From Pseudomonadota bacterium (GTDB lineage Bacteria; Desulfobacterota; Desulfovibrionia; Desulfovibrionales; Desulfovibrionaceae), in NCBI GenBank assembly GCA_023399375.1, contig JAEWPX010000124.1, forward strand, positions 1 to 36,283: a DNA stretch of 36,283 nt, in the 5' to 3' direction. This document shows, piece after piece, positions 1 to 7,858 of this stretch. The first letter of the stretch is position 1. Every line of letters starts with the position of its first letter. The notes below the pieces were generated by a model that ran no database searches, was not told where the DNA came from, and saw only the letters and a list, made by a program, of their open reading frames with translations. Position numbers and translations under genes: made by a program.

Positions 1-34
1 GAGGGAACCCCTTTTTTCAAAAAGGGGTTCCCTC
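1..34. terminator. Perfect hairpin downstream of argC, cut by the window edge
   Basis: Bases 1-16 and 19-34 are perfect reverse complements (16-bp arms, 2-base loop TC), with a T-run and A-run flanking the loop. It lies 24 bases past the argC stop on the minus strand and probably ends that transcript. The core resembles the hairpin at 9830-9865, so it may belong to the same dispersed repeat class. The window starts at its edge, so its full extent is unknown. Confidence 0.6.
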
Positions 35-57
35 CCCGCCTCTTCCGTCTGCCCTTG

Positions 58-1110
58 CTACGGCATCATCGGGGCCAGGTGCAGCCCCGTGTCCAGGGGC
101 AGACCGGTCATGAGGTTGGCGCAGGCCACGGCCTGGCCGGACGCGCCGCGGCAGAGGTTGTCGATGGCCGAAACGATAACGAGCCGGCCGGTGCGCGCAT
201 CGACCACGAGGCCGATGTCGCAGAACATGGTGCCGCGCACGAAGCGCGTTTCGGGGAGCTTGCCCAGCGGCAGCACGCGCACCCAGGACTTGTCCGCGTA
301 GTGCTTCCTGTAGAGGGCATGGACCTCTTCCACGGTCGCCTCGCGCGTCAGGCGCGTGTAGATGGTGGAGAGGATGCCCCGGTCGATGGGCAGCAGGTGC
401 GGATTGAACGACAGGGTGATGTCCGCGCCGGCGATTTTCGAGACTTCCTGCTCGATCTCGGGAGTGTGGCGGTGCTTGCCCAGGTTGTAGGCGCGGAAGG
501 TGTCGTGGACTTCGCAAAACAGCGTAGGCACGGCGGCCTTGCGCCCGGCTCCGGACGCGCCGGACTTGCTGTCGGCCACGATGCCGTCGGTCTCGATGAG
601 CCCGGCCCCGAGCGCCGGGGCCAGCCCCAGGATGATCGAGGTGGGGTAGCAGCCGGGATTGGCCACGAGCCGGGTCTTCTTGATGGCCGGCCCGTAGAGC
701 TCCGGCAGGCCGTAGACGGCCTCGGGCAGCAGGTCGGGGTGGCGGTGGTCCAGGCCGTACCAGGCGGCGTAGACGTCCTTGTCCGCCAGGCGGAAGTCGG
801 CGGAAAGGTCCACGACCTTGAGCCCGGCGGCGAGCAGTTCGGCGGCGTAATCCATGGCCGCGCCGTGGGGCACGGCGAGAAAGACCAGCTTGCAGGACGC
901 GGCCAGGTCGGCGGCGCCCGGTTCGGTCATGCGCACGTCGCCGGCCATGAAGCCCTGCAGGAAGGGATAGATGGCGGACAGGGGTTTGCCGGCCTCGGTG
1001 CGGGACGTGGCGCGCACGAGCCGCAGCACGGGGTGCACGGCCAGGATGCGGGCCAGCTCCATGCCGGTATAGCCCGTGACGCCGACGAGGCCGACGGGAA
1101 TGGTTTCCAT
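58..1110 (-). CDS. argC: N-acetyl-gamma-glutamyl-phosphate reductase
   Basis: Cytosolic NADPH-dependent reductase of arginine biosynthesis; it converts N-acetyl-glutamyl-5-phosphate to N-acetylglutamate semialdehyde. The 350-residue product has the family length. It opens with a Rossmann nucleotide-binding loop (GVTGYTGMEL, about residues 10-20) and carries the catalytic cysteine in the NPGCYPT motif (Cys154). The conserved KSGASGAGRKA segment lies near residues 180-190. The ATG at 1110 follows a GGAG ribosome site. It is 14 bases downstream of the DUF1844 gene and probably co-transcribed with it. No other arg gene is visible, so arginine genes are scattered in this genome, as is common in Desulfovibrio relatives (established knowledge). 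Confidence 0.96.
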   Translation of the reverse strand: METIPVGLVGVTGYTGMELARILAVHPVLRLVRATSRTEAGKPLSAIYPFLQGFMAGDVRMTEPGAADLAASCKLVFLAVPHGAAMDYAAELLAAGLKVVDLSADFRLADKDVYAAWYGLDHRHPDLLPEAVYGLPELYGPAIKKTRLVANPGCYPTSIILGLAPALGAGLIETDGIVADSKSGASGAGRKAAVPTLFCEVHDTFRAYNLGKHRHTPEIEQEVSKIAGADITLSFNPHLLPIDRGILSTIYTRLTREATVEEVHALYRKHYADKSWVRVLPLGKLPETRFVRGTMFCDIGLVVDARTGRLVIVSAIDNLCRGASGQAVACANLMTGLPLDTGLHLAPMMP

Positions 1111-1124
1111 GGCGGTCTCCGGGG

Positions 1125-1445
1125 TTACTGCTTTCTGACGTAGGTCATACGCAGTTCGCAGAGGATGTTTTCGAGGACGTCGCGCTCCTCGTCGCCGAGG
1201 TTGCCGCGCGTCTTGCAGTCGAGCATGGCCAGGATGTCGATGGTGTGCTTGGCCTGCGGCAGGTTTTGCATGTATGCGCCCGTGTCCGGGTCCGGGGCTT
1301 CGCCCATGAGCACCATGGCCGACTGGGCCAGGGAGAGCACGAAGGTGATGAAGGAAACGGGGGGAAAACAGGGTTCCTGCCCCGAACGCCCCTCCTTGCA
1401 GGTCCCTTTTCCCTTGGCTCCGTTGAATTCCGCGTCGCTGCCCAT
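1125..1445 (-). CDS. DUF1844 family small protein
   Basis: A 106-residue cytosolic protein of unknown function. The family pattern is clear: a hydrophobic FITFVLSLAQSAMVLMGE helix, then LPQAKHTIDILAML and KTRGNL, the hallmarks of DUF1844 (PF08899). The reading frame is open further upstream, but the ATG at 1445 is chosen because an AAGGAGG ribosome site lies just before it and the family begins near here. It is 14 bases upstream of argC and divergent from pyk. The N-terminal 25 residues are low-complexity and polar. No function should be inferred from the argC neighbour alone. Confidence 0.85.
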   Translation of the reverse strand: MGSDAEFNGAKGKGTCKEGRSGQEPCFPPVSFITFVLSLAQSAMVLMGEAPDPDTGAYMQNLPQAKHTIDILAMLDCKTRGNLGDEERDVLENILCELRMTYVRKQ

Positions 1446-1625
1446 CACACGTCGTCCTCCTTGCGCATGCCTTCGGCCTTGTCCAAAACGCGGGCCCCCG
1501 GTAGACAGGGGGTTGTCGCGAAACGGCAATCAGCCGGGGATTAGCCTATCCCAAACCCGTCCGGCATGCATCCGCTTTTTCCCGCCGTGCGCCGGGAAGC
1601 GGGCCGGATACGCCTGGAGGCAAGC

Positions 1626-3056
1626 ATGCACACCAAGATCGTGGCCACACTGGGTCCCGCGTCGCTCAAGCCGGAAGTCATGCGCGAAATGGTCCGGCAC
1701 GGCGTCCGCATCTTCCGTCTCAACTTCTCCCATGCCGACGCCGCCTATTTCGAACCCGTCATCAAGACCATCCGCTCCCTGGAAGGGGAATTCGGCATCC
1801 CGCTGACCGCGCTCGGCGACCTGTGCGGCCCGAAAACGCGCATCGGCGAGGTGGCCGACTCGCCGCGCACCGTGGGCAAGGGCGAGAGCCTGCTGCTGGG
1901 GCTTCCCGACGAGCGTCCCGATCCGGCCAAGGACGAACGCGTGTTCGTCTCGCTCGACATGCCCGAACTGCTCGCCGGCCTGCGCGTGGGCATGCCCGTC
2001 AACCTGAGCGACGGCCTGCTCCAGTTCTACGTCACCCGCGAACTCAAGGCCGACCGGCTCTACGAGATCGAGGCGCAAAACGCGGGCCTGCTCTCGTCGA
2101 ACAAGGGCATCGCCTTTCCCGGCAAGCACCATCCCCTGCCGGCGCTGACGGCCAAGGACGTGAAGGACCTTCACGAAGGCCTCGAAGTGGGCGTGGACGC
2201 CCTGGCCATCTCGTTCGTGCAAAACGCGGGCGACGTGGTCATGACCAAGGAGGAGATCAAAAAGCACGGCGTCTGGGCGCCGGTCGTCTCCAAGCTCGAA
2301 CGGCAAAACGCCGTGGACAACCTGGACGAGATACTCAAGGTCACGGACGCGGTCATGGTGGCGCGCGGCGACCTCGGCCTCGAGTGCCCCATCCCGGAGC
2401 TGCCGATCATCCAGAAAAAGATCATCCGCGCCTGCCGCCACGCCCAGCGGCCGGTCATCGTGGCCACGCAGATGCTGCTCTCCATGGTCAAAAACCCCAT
2501 CCCGACCCGCGCGGAATCCACGGACGTGGCCAACGCCATCCTGGACGGCGCGGACTGCGTCATGCTGTCCGAGGAGACGGCCGTGGGCGACCATGTGGTG
2601 GAGACGGTGCGCGTGATGCGGGAGATTTCCGACAATGCGCTGGAGTACTACCTGGAGCGCATTCCTTCGCCGTACGCGCCCAAGCGCGAGAAGAACCCGG
2701 GCAAGTTCGTGGCCTATTCGGCGTGCCTCATCGCCGACAACATGGAGGGCAAGGCCATCGTCTGCCATTCCTTGAGCGGCTACAACGCCCGGATCACGTC
2801 GAGCCGCCGGCCGCGCCAGCAGATTTTCGGCGTGACGCCGGACCCGCGCGTGCTGCGCTTTCTCAATTTCGCCTGGGGCGTGCGGCCGCGCCTGATCGAG
2901 GGCGGTTCCGACGAGGACCACATCGCCCGCGTGGAGGCGTTCGTGCGCGCCTGCCCGGACATCGCGCCGGGCGAACCGGTGGTCATCACCGCCGGCCGCC
3001 CCACCCCGGGCAACGAGACGCCGGGCACCAACGAAGTCAAGATTTACTACAAGTAG
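1626..3056 (+). CDS. pyk: Pyruvate kinase
   Basis: Converts phosphoenolpyruvate and ADP to pyruvate and ATP, the last ATP-yielding step of glycolysis. The product is 476 residues from the ATG at 1626, which follows GGAGG; a longer in-frame start exists but has no ribosome site. Visible motifs are ATLGPAS at the N-terminus, RLNFSHA (31-37), the catalytic VSKLE lysine, VMVARGDLG, and the PTRAESTDVANAILDGADCVMLSEETA active-site region, which is described here by its key residues PTRAE and DVANA. The usual MLSGETA reads MLSEETA. Position 70 (CGPKTR) is lysine where potassium-dependent enzymes have glutamate (Glu117 of the muscle enzyme), suggesting potassium-independent catalysis. The 3' end overlaps the convergent MFS gene by 20 bases. 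Confidence 0.96.
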   Translation: MHTKIVATLGPASLKPEVMREMVRHGVRIFRLNFSHADAAYFEPVIKTIRSLEGEFGIPLTALGDLCGPKTRIGEVADSPRTVGKGESLLLGLPDERPDPAKDERVFVSLDMPELLAGLRVGMPVNLSDGLLQFYVTRELKADRLYEIEAQNAGLLSSNKGIAFPGKHHPLPALTAKDVKDLHEGLEVGVDALAISFVQNAGDVVMTKEEIKKHGVWAPVVSKLERQNAVDNLDEILKVTDAVMVARGDLGLECPIPELPIIQKKIIRACRHAQRPVIVATQMLLSMVKNPIPTRAESTDVANAILDGADCVMLSEETAVGDHVVETVRVMREISDNALEYYLERIPSPYAPKREKNPGKFVAYSACLIADNMEGKAIVCHSLSGYNARITSSRRPRQQIFGVTPDPRVLRFLNFAWGVRPRLIEGGSDEDHIARVEAFVRACPDIAPGEPVVITAGRPTPGNETPGTNEVKIYYK

Positions 3057-4470
3057 TTTCCGTGCGCGGGAGGGACTGGCCGGTCCCTCCCGCCTTCTTT
3101 CCCCGCCAAAACGACAAGATCACCCCCAGGCACGAGAACACGGCAAAGGCCGAAAGCCCGATGCGCATGCTTGTCAGAAACGCCGGCAGCGTGTCCGCCG
3201 TGATCGTCGCGTCGCCCATCAGAAGCGAGAAGATCAGCGTGACCGTGGTCATGGACACGGCCATGCCGAGCGTGCGCATGGCCGCGATCATGCCCGAGGC
3301 CAGTCCGAACTGGCGCTGCTGCACGCTGCCCATGATCGCCGTGGAATTGGGCGTGATGAAGACGCCGAACCCCGTGCCGATGATCATCAGTTCCGCGACG
3401 AGCAGCCAGAGGGGCGTGGTCGCGCTTGCGGTCGCGGCCGCCAGGAACAGGCCGGCGGAGCTGACCAGCATGCCCACGGTCGCGAGCTTTTCCGCGGCGA
3501 ACCGCTCCGTCAGCCGTCCGGCGACGGGCGAGGCCACCACCTGCAGGATGGGCTGGAACAGCAGCACGAACCCGGCCGTGCGCGGCGGCAGGCCCTTGGC
3601 GTATTGCAGGTACAGGCTCATGAGGAAGGTGATGCCGAAGGTCGCGGCGTAGTTGCCGAGCGCCGCAAGGCAGCTCAGGGTGAAAAAGCGGTTGTGCGTG
3701 AGCAGGTGCATGTCGAGCAGGGCGCAGCGCGTGCGCGACTGCAGGCGCAGGAAGACGGCGAGACCGAACAGGCCGCCGGCGAGCATGGCCGGCCCCAGGG
3801 GAATCTCCCGGGCATGGGCCGCGCCCAGCATGAAAAGCCCGACGCTTGCCGCGTAGAACACGCCGCCGCGCCAGTCCATGCGCTCGCCCGAGGCGTTTTT
3901 CGGGGCCTCGCGCATGCCCAAAAGGCACATGGCCGTGGCCGCGATGCCAAGCGGCGCGGACATGAGAAATACGTAGCGCCAGCCGAAATGGCCCGTCACG
4001 TAGCCGCCGAGCACCGGGCCCACGGAAAGCCCGGCATAGGTGAATGCCGAGACGATGCCGATCTTGCGGCCGCGCAATTCCGGCGGATAGGCCGCGGCCA
4101 CCAGCGCCAGCGACCCGGACAGCATCATGCACGCGCCGAGTCCCTGGAAAAAGCGCTGGAGCAGCACCATGTGCACGGACGTGGTGAACCCCAGGGAGCA
4201 CGTGAGGACCGTGAACACGGCCAGGCCCGGCAACAGCACCCGGCGCTGGCCCACGATGTCGCCCCAGCGGCCGAAGGCGAGCATGCCCATGGCCAGGGAA
4301 ACGACGTAAAGTTGTTCGATGAGCCCGAGCTGCATGGCCGTGGCCCCGAGCTCCCGGCCGAGCGACGGCAGGGCCACGCCCACCGACGTGAGCATGAACG
4401 GGGCCATGAACTGGGCGATGCAGACGGTGACGAGCACCATGGCCGGCGAACCGGCGGAAAGACGCGACAT
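3037..4470 (-). CDS. MFS transporter, DHA2 (EmrB/QacA) type
   Basis: A 477-residue inner-membrane protein of the major facilitator superfamily, probably a proton-driven exporter. Hydrophobic segments run the length of the protein. Motif A-like FGRWGDIVGQRRV lies near residue 65-80, and the antiporter motif C region GPVLGGYVTGHFGWR is near 150. Length and spacing fit the 14-helix drug-efflux (DHA2) class. The ATG at 4470 follows AAAGGA. The gene stands alone and no adjacent TetR/MarR regulator was found, so the substrate cannot be guessed. Its last 20 bases overlap the pyk 3' end, so the two convergent transcripts are antisense at their tips. Confidence 0.88.
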   Translation of the reverse strand: MSRLSAGSPAMVLVTVCIAQFMAPFMLTSVGVALPSLGRELGATAMQLGLIEQLYVVSLAMGMLAFGRWGDIVGQRRVLLPGLAVFTVLTCSLGFTTSVHMVLLQRFFQGLGACMMLSGSLALVAAAYPPELRGRKIGIVSAFTYAGLSVGPVLGGYVTGHFGWRYVFLMSAPLGIAATAMCLLGMREAPKNASGERMDWRGGVFYAASVGLFMLGAAHAREIPLGPAMLAGGLFGLAVFLRLQSRTRCALLDMHLLTHNRFFTLSCLAALGNYAATFGITFLMSLYLQYAKGLPPRTAGFVLLFQPILQVVASPVAGRLTERFAAEKLATVGMLVSSAGLFLAAATASATTPLWLLVAELMIIGTGFGVFITPNSTAIMGSVQQRQFGLASGMIAAMRTLGMAVSMTTVTLIFSLLMGDATITADTLPAFLTSMRIGLSAFAVFSCLGVILSFWRGKKAGGTGQSLPRTETTCSKS

Positions 4471-4498
4471 GCGGTATCCTTTTGGCGAGGGAGAAAAC

Positions 4499-4524
4499 GG
4501 GCGGCGTCCGCGCGGACGCCGCCC
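4499..4524. repeat. Perfect 26-bp palindrome between divergent MFS and phoU genes
   Basis: Bases 4499-4511 and 4512-4524 are exact reverse complements with no spacer. AAAAC on the left and GTTTT on the right can extend it past a small bulge. It lies 29 bases upstream of the MFS start codon. Being between divergent genes it is an unlikely terminator; it could be a 5' leader hairpin or an operator. No regulator is assigned. Confidence 0.6.
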
Positions 4525-4661
4525 TGCCGTTTTGGCGATTTTCGCCGTAACGGTCGAAATTGCAAGCAGACACGGAAAAGTACGTTGGTTTCTCCCGGGA
4601 TACCGCCCCGCCGGTAACGACGTTCCCGACTGTCGCGCTTTGTGACAATTGGGGGGAACTC

Positions 4662-4690
4662 TTGCCAGATCTGTGGCCGTTGGATACGCT
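4662..4690 (+). promoter_or_regulatory. Candidate sigma-70 promoter for phoU
   Basis: TTGCCA (4662-4667) and TACGCT (4685-4690) are spaced by 17 bases, 44 bases ahead of the chosen phoU GTG start. The -10 box is weak (3 of 6 matches), so this is tentative. No Pho box was recognised. Confidence 0.3.
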
Positions 4691-4733
4691 TAAAAGTCAT
4701 GGCAGACGCGCCAGGCGCGAGCGGAGGAGCGGC

Positions 4734-5390
4734 GTGGAAAGGATCATCGAGGCGGATCTGGAAAAACTCAAGACGGATGTGCTGACGGCCTTTCACATGG
4801 CCCAGGTCGCCGTGGAGAAATCCCTGCGCACGGTTTTCGAGCGCGATCCCGAGCCGGCCCGCGCGGTCATCGCCTCGGACGCGGCCATCGACGCCCTGGA
4901 ATGCACCCTGGACGCCGAGATCCTGCGCCTGCTCGCCCTGTACCAGCCCGTGGCCCGGGATCTGCGCTACATCCTCGGCTGCATGCGCACGGTGGGGGAC
5001 ATCGAGCGCATCGGCGACCAGGCCGTGGGCGTCGCCCATCGCGGACTGTGGCTCGTGGCGCGCGATCCCCTGGCCCCGCCGGCCCGGCTCGAGGAACTCG
5101 CCGAGGCCACGCGCGAATTCCTGTCGCGCACGGCCACGTGCTTCGCCGAGCTCGACATGGATATCGCCCGGCGCGTGTGCGAGGAGTCCGAGGACATCCT
5201 GGCGCTCAACGTCGCCATCCTCAAGGAAATGACCGAATACATGCGCGACGAGGCCCGGCCCGTGGAACGCGCCGTGCAGATCAGCTTCATCGCCCACGCG
5301 CTCAAGCGGGTCTGCGACCAGTGCGCCAACATCGCCGAGTCCGTGGTCTTCATCAGCGAAGGCGCGTGCAGCCGCCACCGTTGCGACTAG
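4734..5390 (+). CDS. phoU: PhoU-like phosphate signalling/transport regulator
   Basis: A 218-residue all-helical PhoU-family protein with two tandem three-helix repeats. Each carries the acidic metal-binding type motifs (DAAIDALE near residues 50-57 and the EESEDILALN region near 150), plus the conserved RDLRYILG...DIERIGDQA segment of the first repeat. PhoU proteins damp PhoR/PhoB signalling and the Pst transporter. The reading frame extends upstream to 4560, but the GTG at 4734 is preferred: GCGGAGGA precedes it, the length then fits the family, and homology begins there. No pst or pho genes are adjacent. The next gene is a CheY-like receiver 93 bases on. Confidence 0.88.
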   Translation: MERIIEADLEKLKTDVLTAFHMAQVAVEKSLRTVFERDPEPARAVIASDAAIDALECTLDAEILRLLALYQPVARDLRYILGCMRTVGDIERIGDQAVGVAHRGLWLVARDPLAPPARLEELAEATREFLSRTATCFAELDMDIARRVCEESEDILALNVAILKEMTEYMRDEARPVERAVQISFIAHALKRVCDQCANIAESVVFISEGACSRHRCD

Positions 5391-5483
5391 TCGCCGAGCC
5401 CTTCGCTTTCGTCCGAAAAGCCCCGTTACCCTGGCGCGATGCCGGGTTTGGCGCTAGCATGGAGCCTTCCAAGGAGGCGGCCC

Positions 5484-5888
5484 ATGGACGCGACGGCAGC
5501 GATTTCCCCCCTGGCCATCCTGGTCGTGGACGACCAGCAGCCCATGCGCAAGACCATCGTCTACATCCTGCGCCAGCTCGGCTACCGCAACGTCACCTGC
5601 GCCGAGGACGGCGACATCGCCTGGACCTGCATCAACAGCCGGCCCGTGGATCTGGTGCTGCTCGACTGGAACATGCCGCGCATGTCCGGGCTGTCGCTCC
5701 TCAAGCGCATCCGGGCGAGCGAGGACTACCATAAAATCCCCGTGGTCATGATTACGGCCGAGGCCAACGAGGACCACGTGGTCACCGCGGTCCAGGCCGG
5801 TGTGACCAACTACATCGTCAAACCGTTCTCGCCCGGGGTTCTCGACAAGAAGATCCACGAAGCCCTCGCCGCCCACGGCCTGCGATAG
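5484..5888 (+). CDS. CheY-like single-domain response regulator
   Basis: A stand-alone receiver domain of 134 residues. The acidic pair is Asp16-Asp17 (VVDDQQ), the phospho-acceptor is Asp61 (LLDWNMP), the switch threonine is Thr91 (MITAEA) and the lysine is Lys113 (IVKPF); all catalytic positions are intact. There is no output domain, so it acts by protein-protein contact, as CheY or a phosphorelay intermediate does. The ATG at 5484 is picked because AAGGAGG precedes it by 6 bases. It converges with the receiver-histidine kinase gene across the repeat element at 5901. Whether that kinase is its partner cannot be told from sequence. Confidence 0.9.
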   Translation: MDATAAISPLAILVVDDQQPMRKTIVYILRQLGYRNVTCAEDGDIAWTCINSRPVDLVLLDWNMPRMSGLSLLKRIRASEDYHKIPVVMITAEANEDHVVTAVQAGVTNYIVKPFSPGVLDKKIHEALAAHGLR

Positions 5889-5900
5889 ATAGGGGGAGAC

Positions 5901-5948
5901 GCCTCCGGCGGCCAGGAGGGGCCGGGGGCCCCTCCTGGACCACCCCGA
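5901..5948 (+). repeat. Palindromic repeat with GCCTCCGGCGGCC head (copy 1)
   Basis: GCCTCCGGCGGCC (5901-5913) runs into a hairpin with 12-bp perfect arms (5912-5923 and 5927-5938, loop GGG). The 48-base unit matches 35921-35968 on the other strand at 47 of 48 positions. It lies between the convergent CheY-like and kinase genes, where it could end transcripts from either side, although no T-run follows. Confidence 0.75.
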
Positions 5949-5971
5949 TTCGGGTGCGTTCCTGTGGCGAT

Positions 5972-7090
5972 CTATTTTAGGAGAGCAGACGGACCGCTTG
6001 CCGGGAGGCGGACGGTGACCACGGTGCCGGCGTCGTCGGTGGCCATGGCGATGTCGCCGCCGTGGGACAGGGCAATCAGACGCGCCGAATAGGTGCCAAG
6101 GCCCGTGCCCCGCGCCTTGCCGGCCGTGGCGTATTTCTCGAAAAAACGCTCCCGCACGCTTTCGGGCACGGCCCCTTTGTTGGCGATGGCGGCCACGGCG
6201 CACGCGCCTTCGCGGCGCAGGTCGACGGCGACCGTCGCGCCGTCAGGCGAAGCCTCCACGGCATTGGCCACGAGGTTGGCCAGCATGGAATAGCAGAGCA
6301 GTTCCTCGCCGCGCACGAGGAAAAAGGCTTCGGGCGCGGCCGGCCGCCCGTCCAGGGTCACGGCGAAGGTCAGGCCGCGGCAGCGCGCCGTGTCGGCATG
6401 GACGCTTTCGAGCTTGCGCACGATGGGCAGCAGGTCCACGTCGACGGGTTCGAGCACGAATTGGCCGCGCTCCATCTTGAACAGCGCCGTGGACAGGTTG
6501 ACCATGGACAACACCATGTAGCCTGCATCCTCGATCAGCGAAAGCATCTCGCGCTGGTCGTCGTCGAGGTTGTCCGCCAGGCGCAGCACCTGCGGCAGGC
6601 TGATGATCGTGGTCAGCGGCGATTTGAGGTCGTGGCGCATGATGCGCTCCACGTCTTCCTTGAGACGGGCGTTTTCGAGCGTCACCCGCACGAGTTCCTT
6701 TTCGGCGGCGGCCAGCCGGTACTGCTCGAGGGCGGCGTCGAGAGCCAGGCACAGCGTGGGCATGGGGCAGGGCTTGGTCAGGAAGCGGAAGATGTGGCCT
6801 TCGTTGACCGCGGCCATGGCGGCGGTCAGGTCGCCGTGGCCGGTGAGCATGAGCGGCACGATGGCAGGGAGGCGCTCCTTGGCCGCCTTGAGGAAGGAAA
6901 CGCCGTCCATGCCCGGCATGCGCAGGTCCGAGACGACCACGGCGAACGGGCCGGCCGCGTCGAGGGCCTCGAGCCCATCCTCCGGGCCCGCGGCCGTGGC
7001 CATGTCGTAGCGGCGGCACAATCCGCGCCGCAGGGAGTCGAGCACGCTGCGGTCGTCGTCGACGAAGAGAATCCTGGCGCACTGGGGCAT
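5972..7090 (-). CDS. Soluble receiver-histidine kinase
   Basis: A 372-residue two-component protein with the order receiver - coiled linker - HisKA - HATPase. The receiver has Asp11/Asp12, phospho-acceptor Asp55 (VVSDLRMPG), Thr83 and Lys106. The H-box is MRHDLKSPLTT (His153). The ATPase has the N-box ANLVANAVEA (Asn272/Asn276) and the glycine box GTGLGTYSARLIA near 328-340. There is no membrane segment, PAS or HAMP domain, so input comes through phosphorylation of its own receiver by another kinase, as in RpfG/FrzE-like relay proteins. The ATG at 7090 follows GGAAGG. The LysE-type gene upstream ends 54 bases earlier. The partner output protein is unknown. Confidence 0.9.
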   Translation of the reverse strand: MPQCARILFVDDDRSVLDSLRRGLCRRYDMATAAGPEDGLEALDAAGPFAVVVSDLRMPGMDGVSFLKAAKERLPAIVPLMLTGHGDLTAAMAAVNEGHIFRFLTKPCPMPTLCLALDAALEQYRLAAAEKELVRVTLENARLKEDVERIMRHDLKSPLTTIISLPQVLRLADNLDDDQREMLSLIEDAGYMVLSMVNLSTALFKMERGQFVLEPVDVDLLPIVRKLESVHADTARCRGLTFAVTLDGRPAAPEAFFLVRGEELLCYSMLANLVANAVEASPDGATVAVDLRREGACAVAAIANKGAVPESVRERFFEKYATAGKARGTGLGTYSARLIALSHGGDIAMATDDAGTVVTVRLPASGPSALLK

Positions 7091-7143
7091 GGCTGGCCTT
7101 CCGTTTTGCATGCCATACCCCAGATGCGCCGGGGAAACCAGGA

Positions 7144-7755
7144 TTATCCCGCAGCGAAGAAGGCGGCGCAGGCCCAGAGCGTCACGGCCATGCCGCGGAA
7201 AAAGCGCCGCGCCGCGCGCGGCGCGGCCAGCGCCACGGCGAGCCATTCCCCGAACCGGGCGTAGGCCAGCATGCCGCCGAAGGCGAGCAGCAGGATGGGC
7301 GCGGCCAGCAGCGCGATTTCAGGAAGGCCCGGCATTCCGGCGGCGGCGAAAGGCGGCAACAGCGCGCCGAGAAAGCCCCAGGCCTTGGGATTGACCGCGG
7401 CGACGCCCGCGCCGGAAAGGGCCAGGGACAGAAGCGGCGGCCGCGCAAGCGGCGCGCCCGGGACGATTTTCCGCGCGCCGGCGCGCCACAAGGCAAGCCC
7501 GAGCCAGGCGATGTAGGCCGCACCGGCAAGGGAGGCCGCGCGCAGCAGCCACGGTTCGCGCCCGAGCAGGGCAAGCCCGTACAGGGCGACGACGATCTGG
7601 GCGAGCGTGGCGCAGACGTTGCCGAGCGCCACGAAGGCCACGGGCCGGCAACCATGGCGCATGCCGAGCGTCAGGGCCTGCAGCATGGCCGGGCCGGGCG
7701 TCAGCATGCTCGCGGTCAGGGCCGCGAGGTACGCGGCGTAGGTTGGAATGTGCAT
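7144..7755 (-). CDS. LysE/RhtB family amino acid exporter
   Basis: A 203-residue inner-membrane protein. The N-terminal MHIPTYAAYLAALTASMLTPGPAMLQAL segment, cited here by its LTPGPAM motif, is the LysE/RhtB signature. Five to six hydrophobic helices follow, including the NPKAWGFLGALLPPF motif near residue 122. The family exports amino acids such as lysine, threonine and homoserine. It is 103 bases downstream of trpA on the same strand, so it may be a late member of the aro-trp transcript and could vent aromatic amino acids, but an inverted repeat lies in the gap and the substrate is only a guess. GGGAAG precedes the ATG. Confidence 0.85.
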   Translation of the reverse strand: MHIPTYAAYLAALTASMLTPGPAMLQALTLGMRHGCRPVAFVALGNVCATLAQIVVALYGLALLGREPWLLRAASLAGAAYIAWLGLALWRAGARKIVPGAPLARPPLLSLALSGAGVAAVNPKAWGFLGALLPPFAAAGMPGLPEIALLAAPILLLAFGGMLAYARFGEWLAVALAAPRAARRFFRGMAVTLWACAAFFAAG

Positions 7756-7817
7756 GGCGGCTTCCCGCGACAGGGGTGGGCCGCCCGGCCGGGTCGCATG
7801 CCGGCCGGGAGCCCGTG

Positions 7818-7842
7818 GGCCGGATCAATCCTCGATCCGGCC
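7818..7842. repeat. Inverted repeat after trpA
   Basis: GGCCGGATC (7818-7826) and GATCCGGCC (7834-7842) can pair as a 9-bp stem with a 7-base loop, 16 bases past the trpA stop. No T-run follows on the minus strand, so a rho-independent terminator is unproven; it may mark the end of the aro-trp operon or protect the 3' end. Confidence 0.45.
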
Positions 7843-7858
7843 GCCCGTATCGTTGCGG

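Noticed and set aside
1530..2921. Long minus-strand open frame opposite pyk (463 codons)
   Set aside because: High-GC antisense shadow; the composition is low-complexity histidine/arginine/glycine-rich and pyk on the other strand is unambiguous.
5901..5948. CRISPR-like or attachment-site interpretation of the repeats
   Set aside because: Copies are dispersed, not in an array with spacers; no cas, integrase or tRNA gene is nearby.
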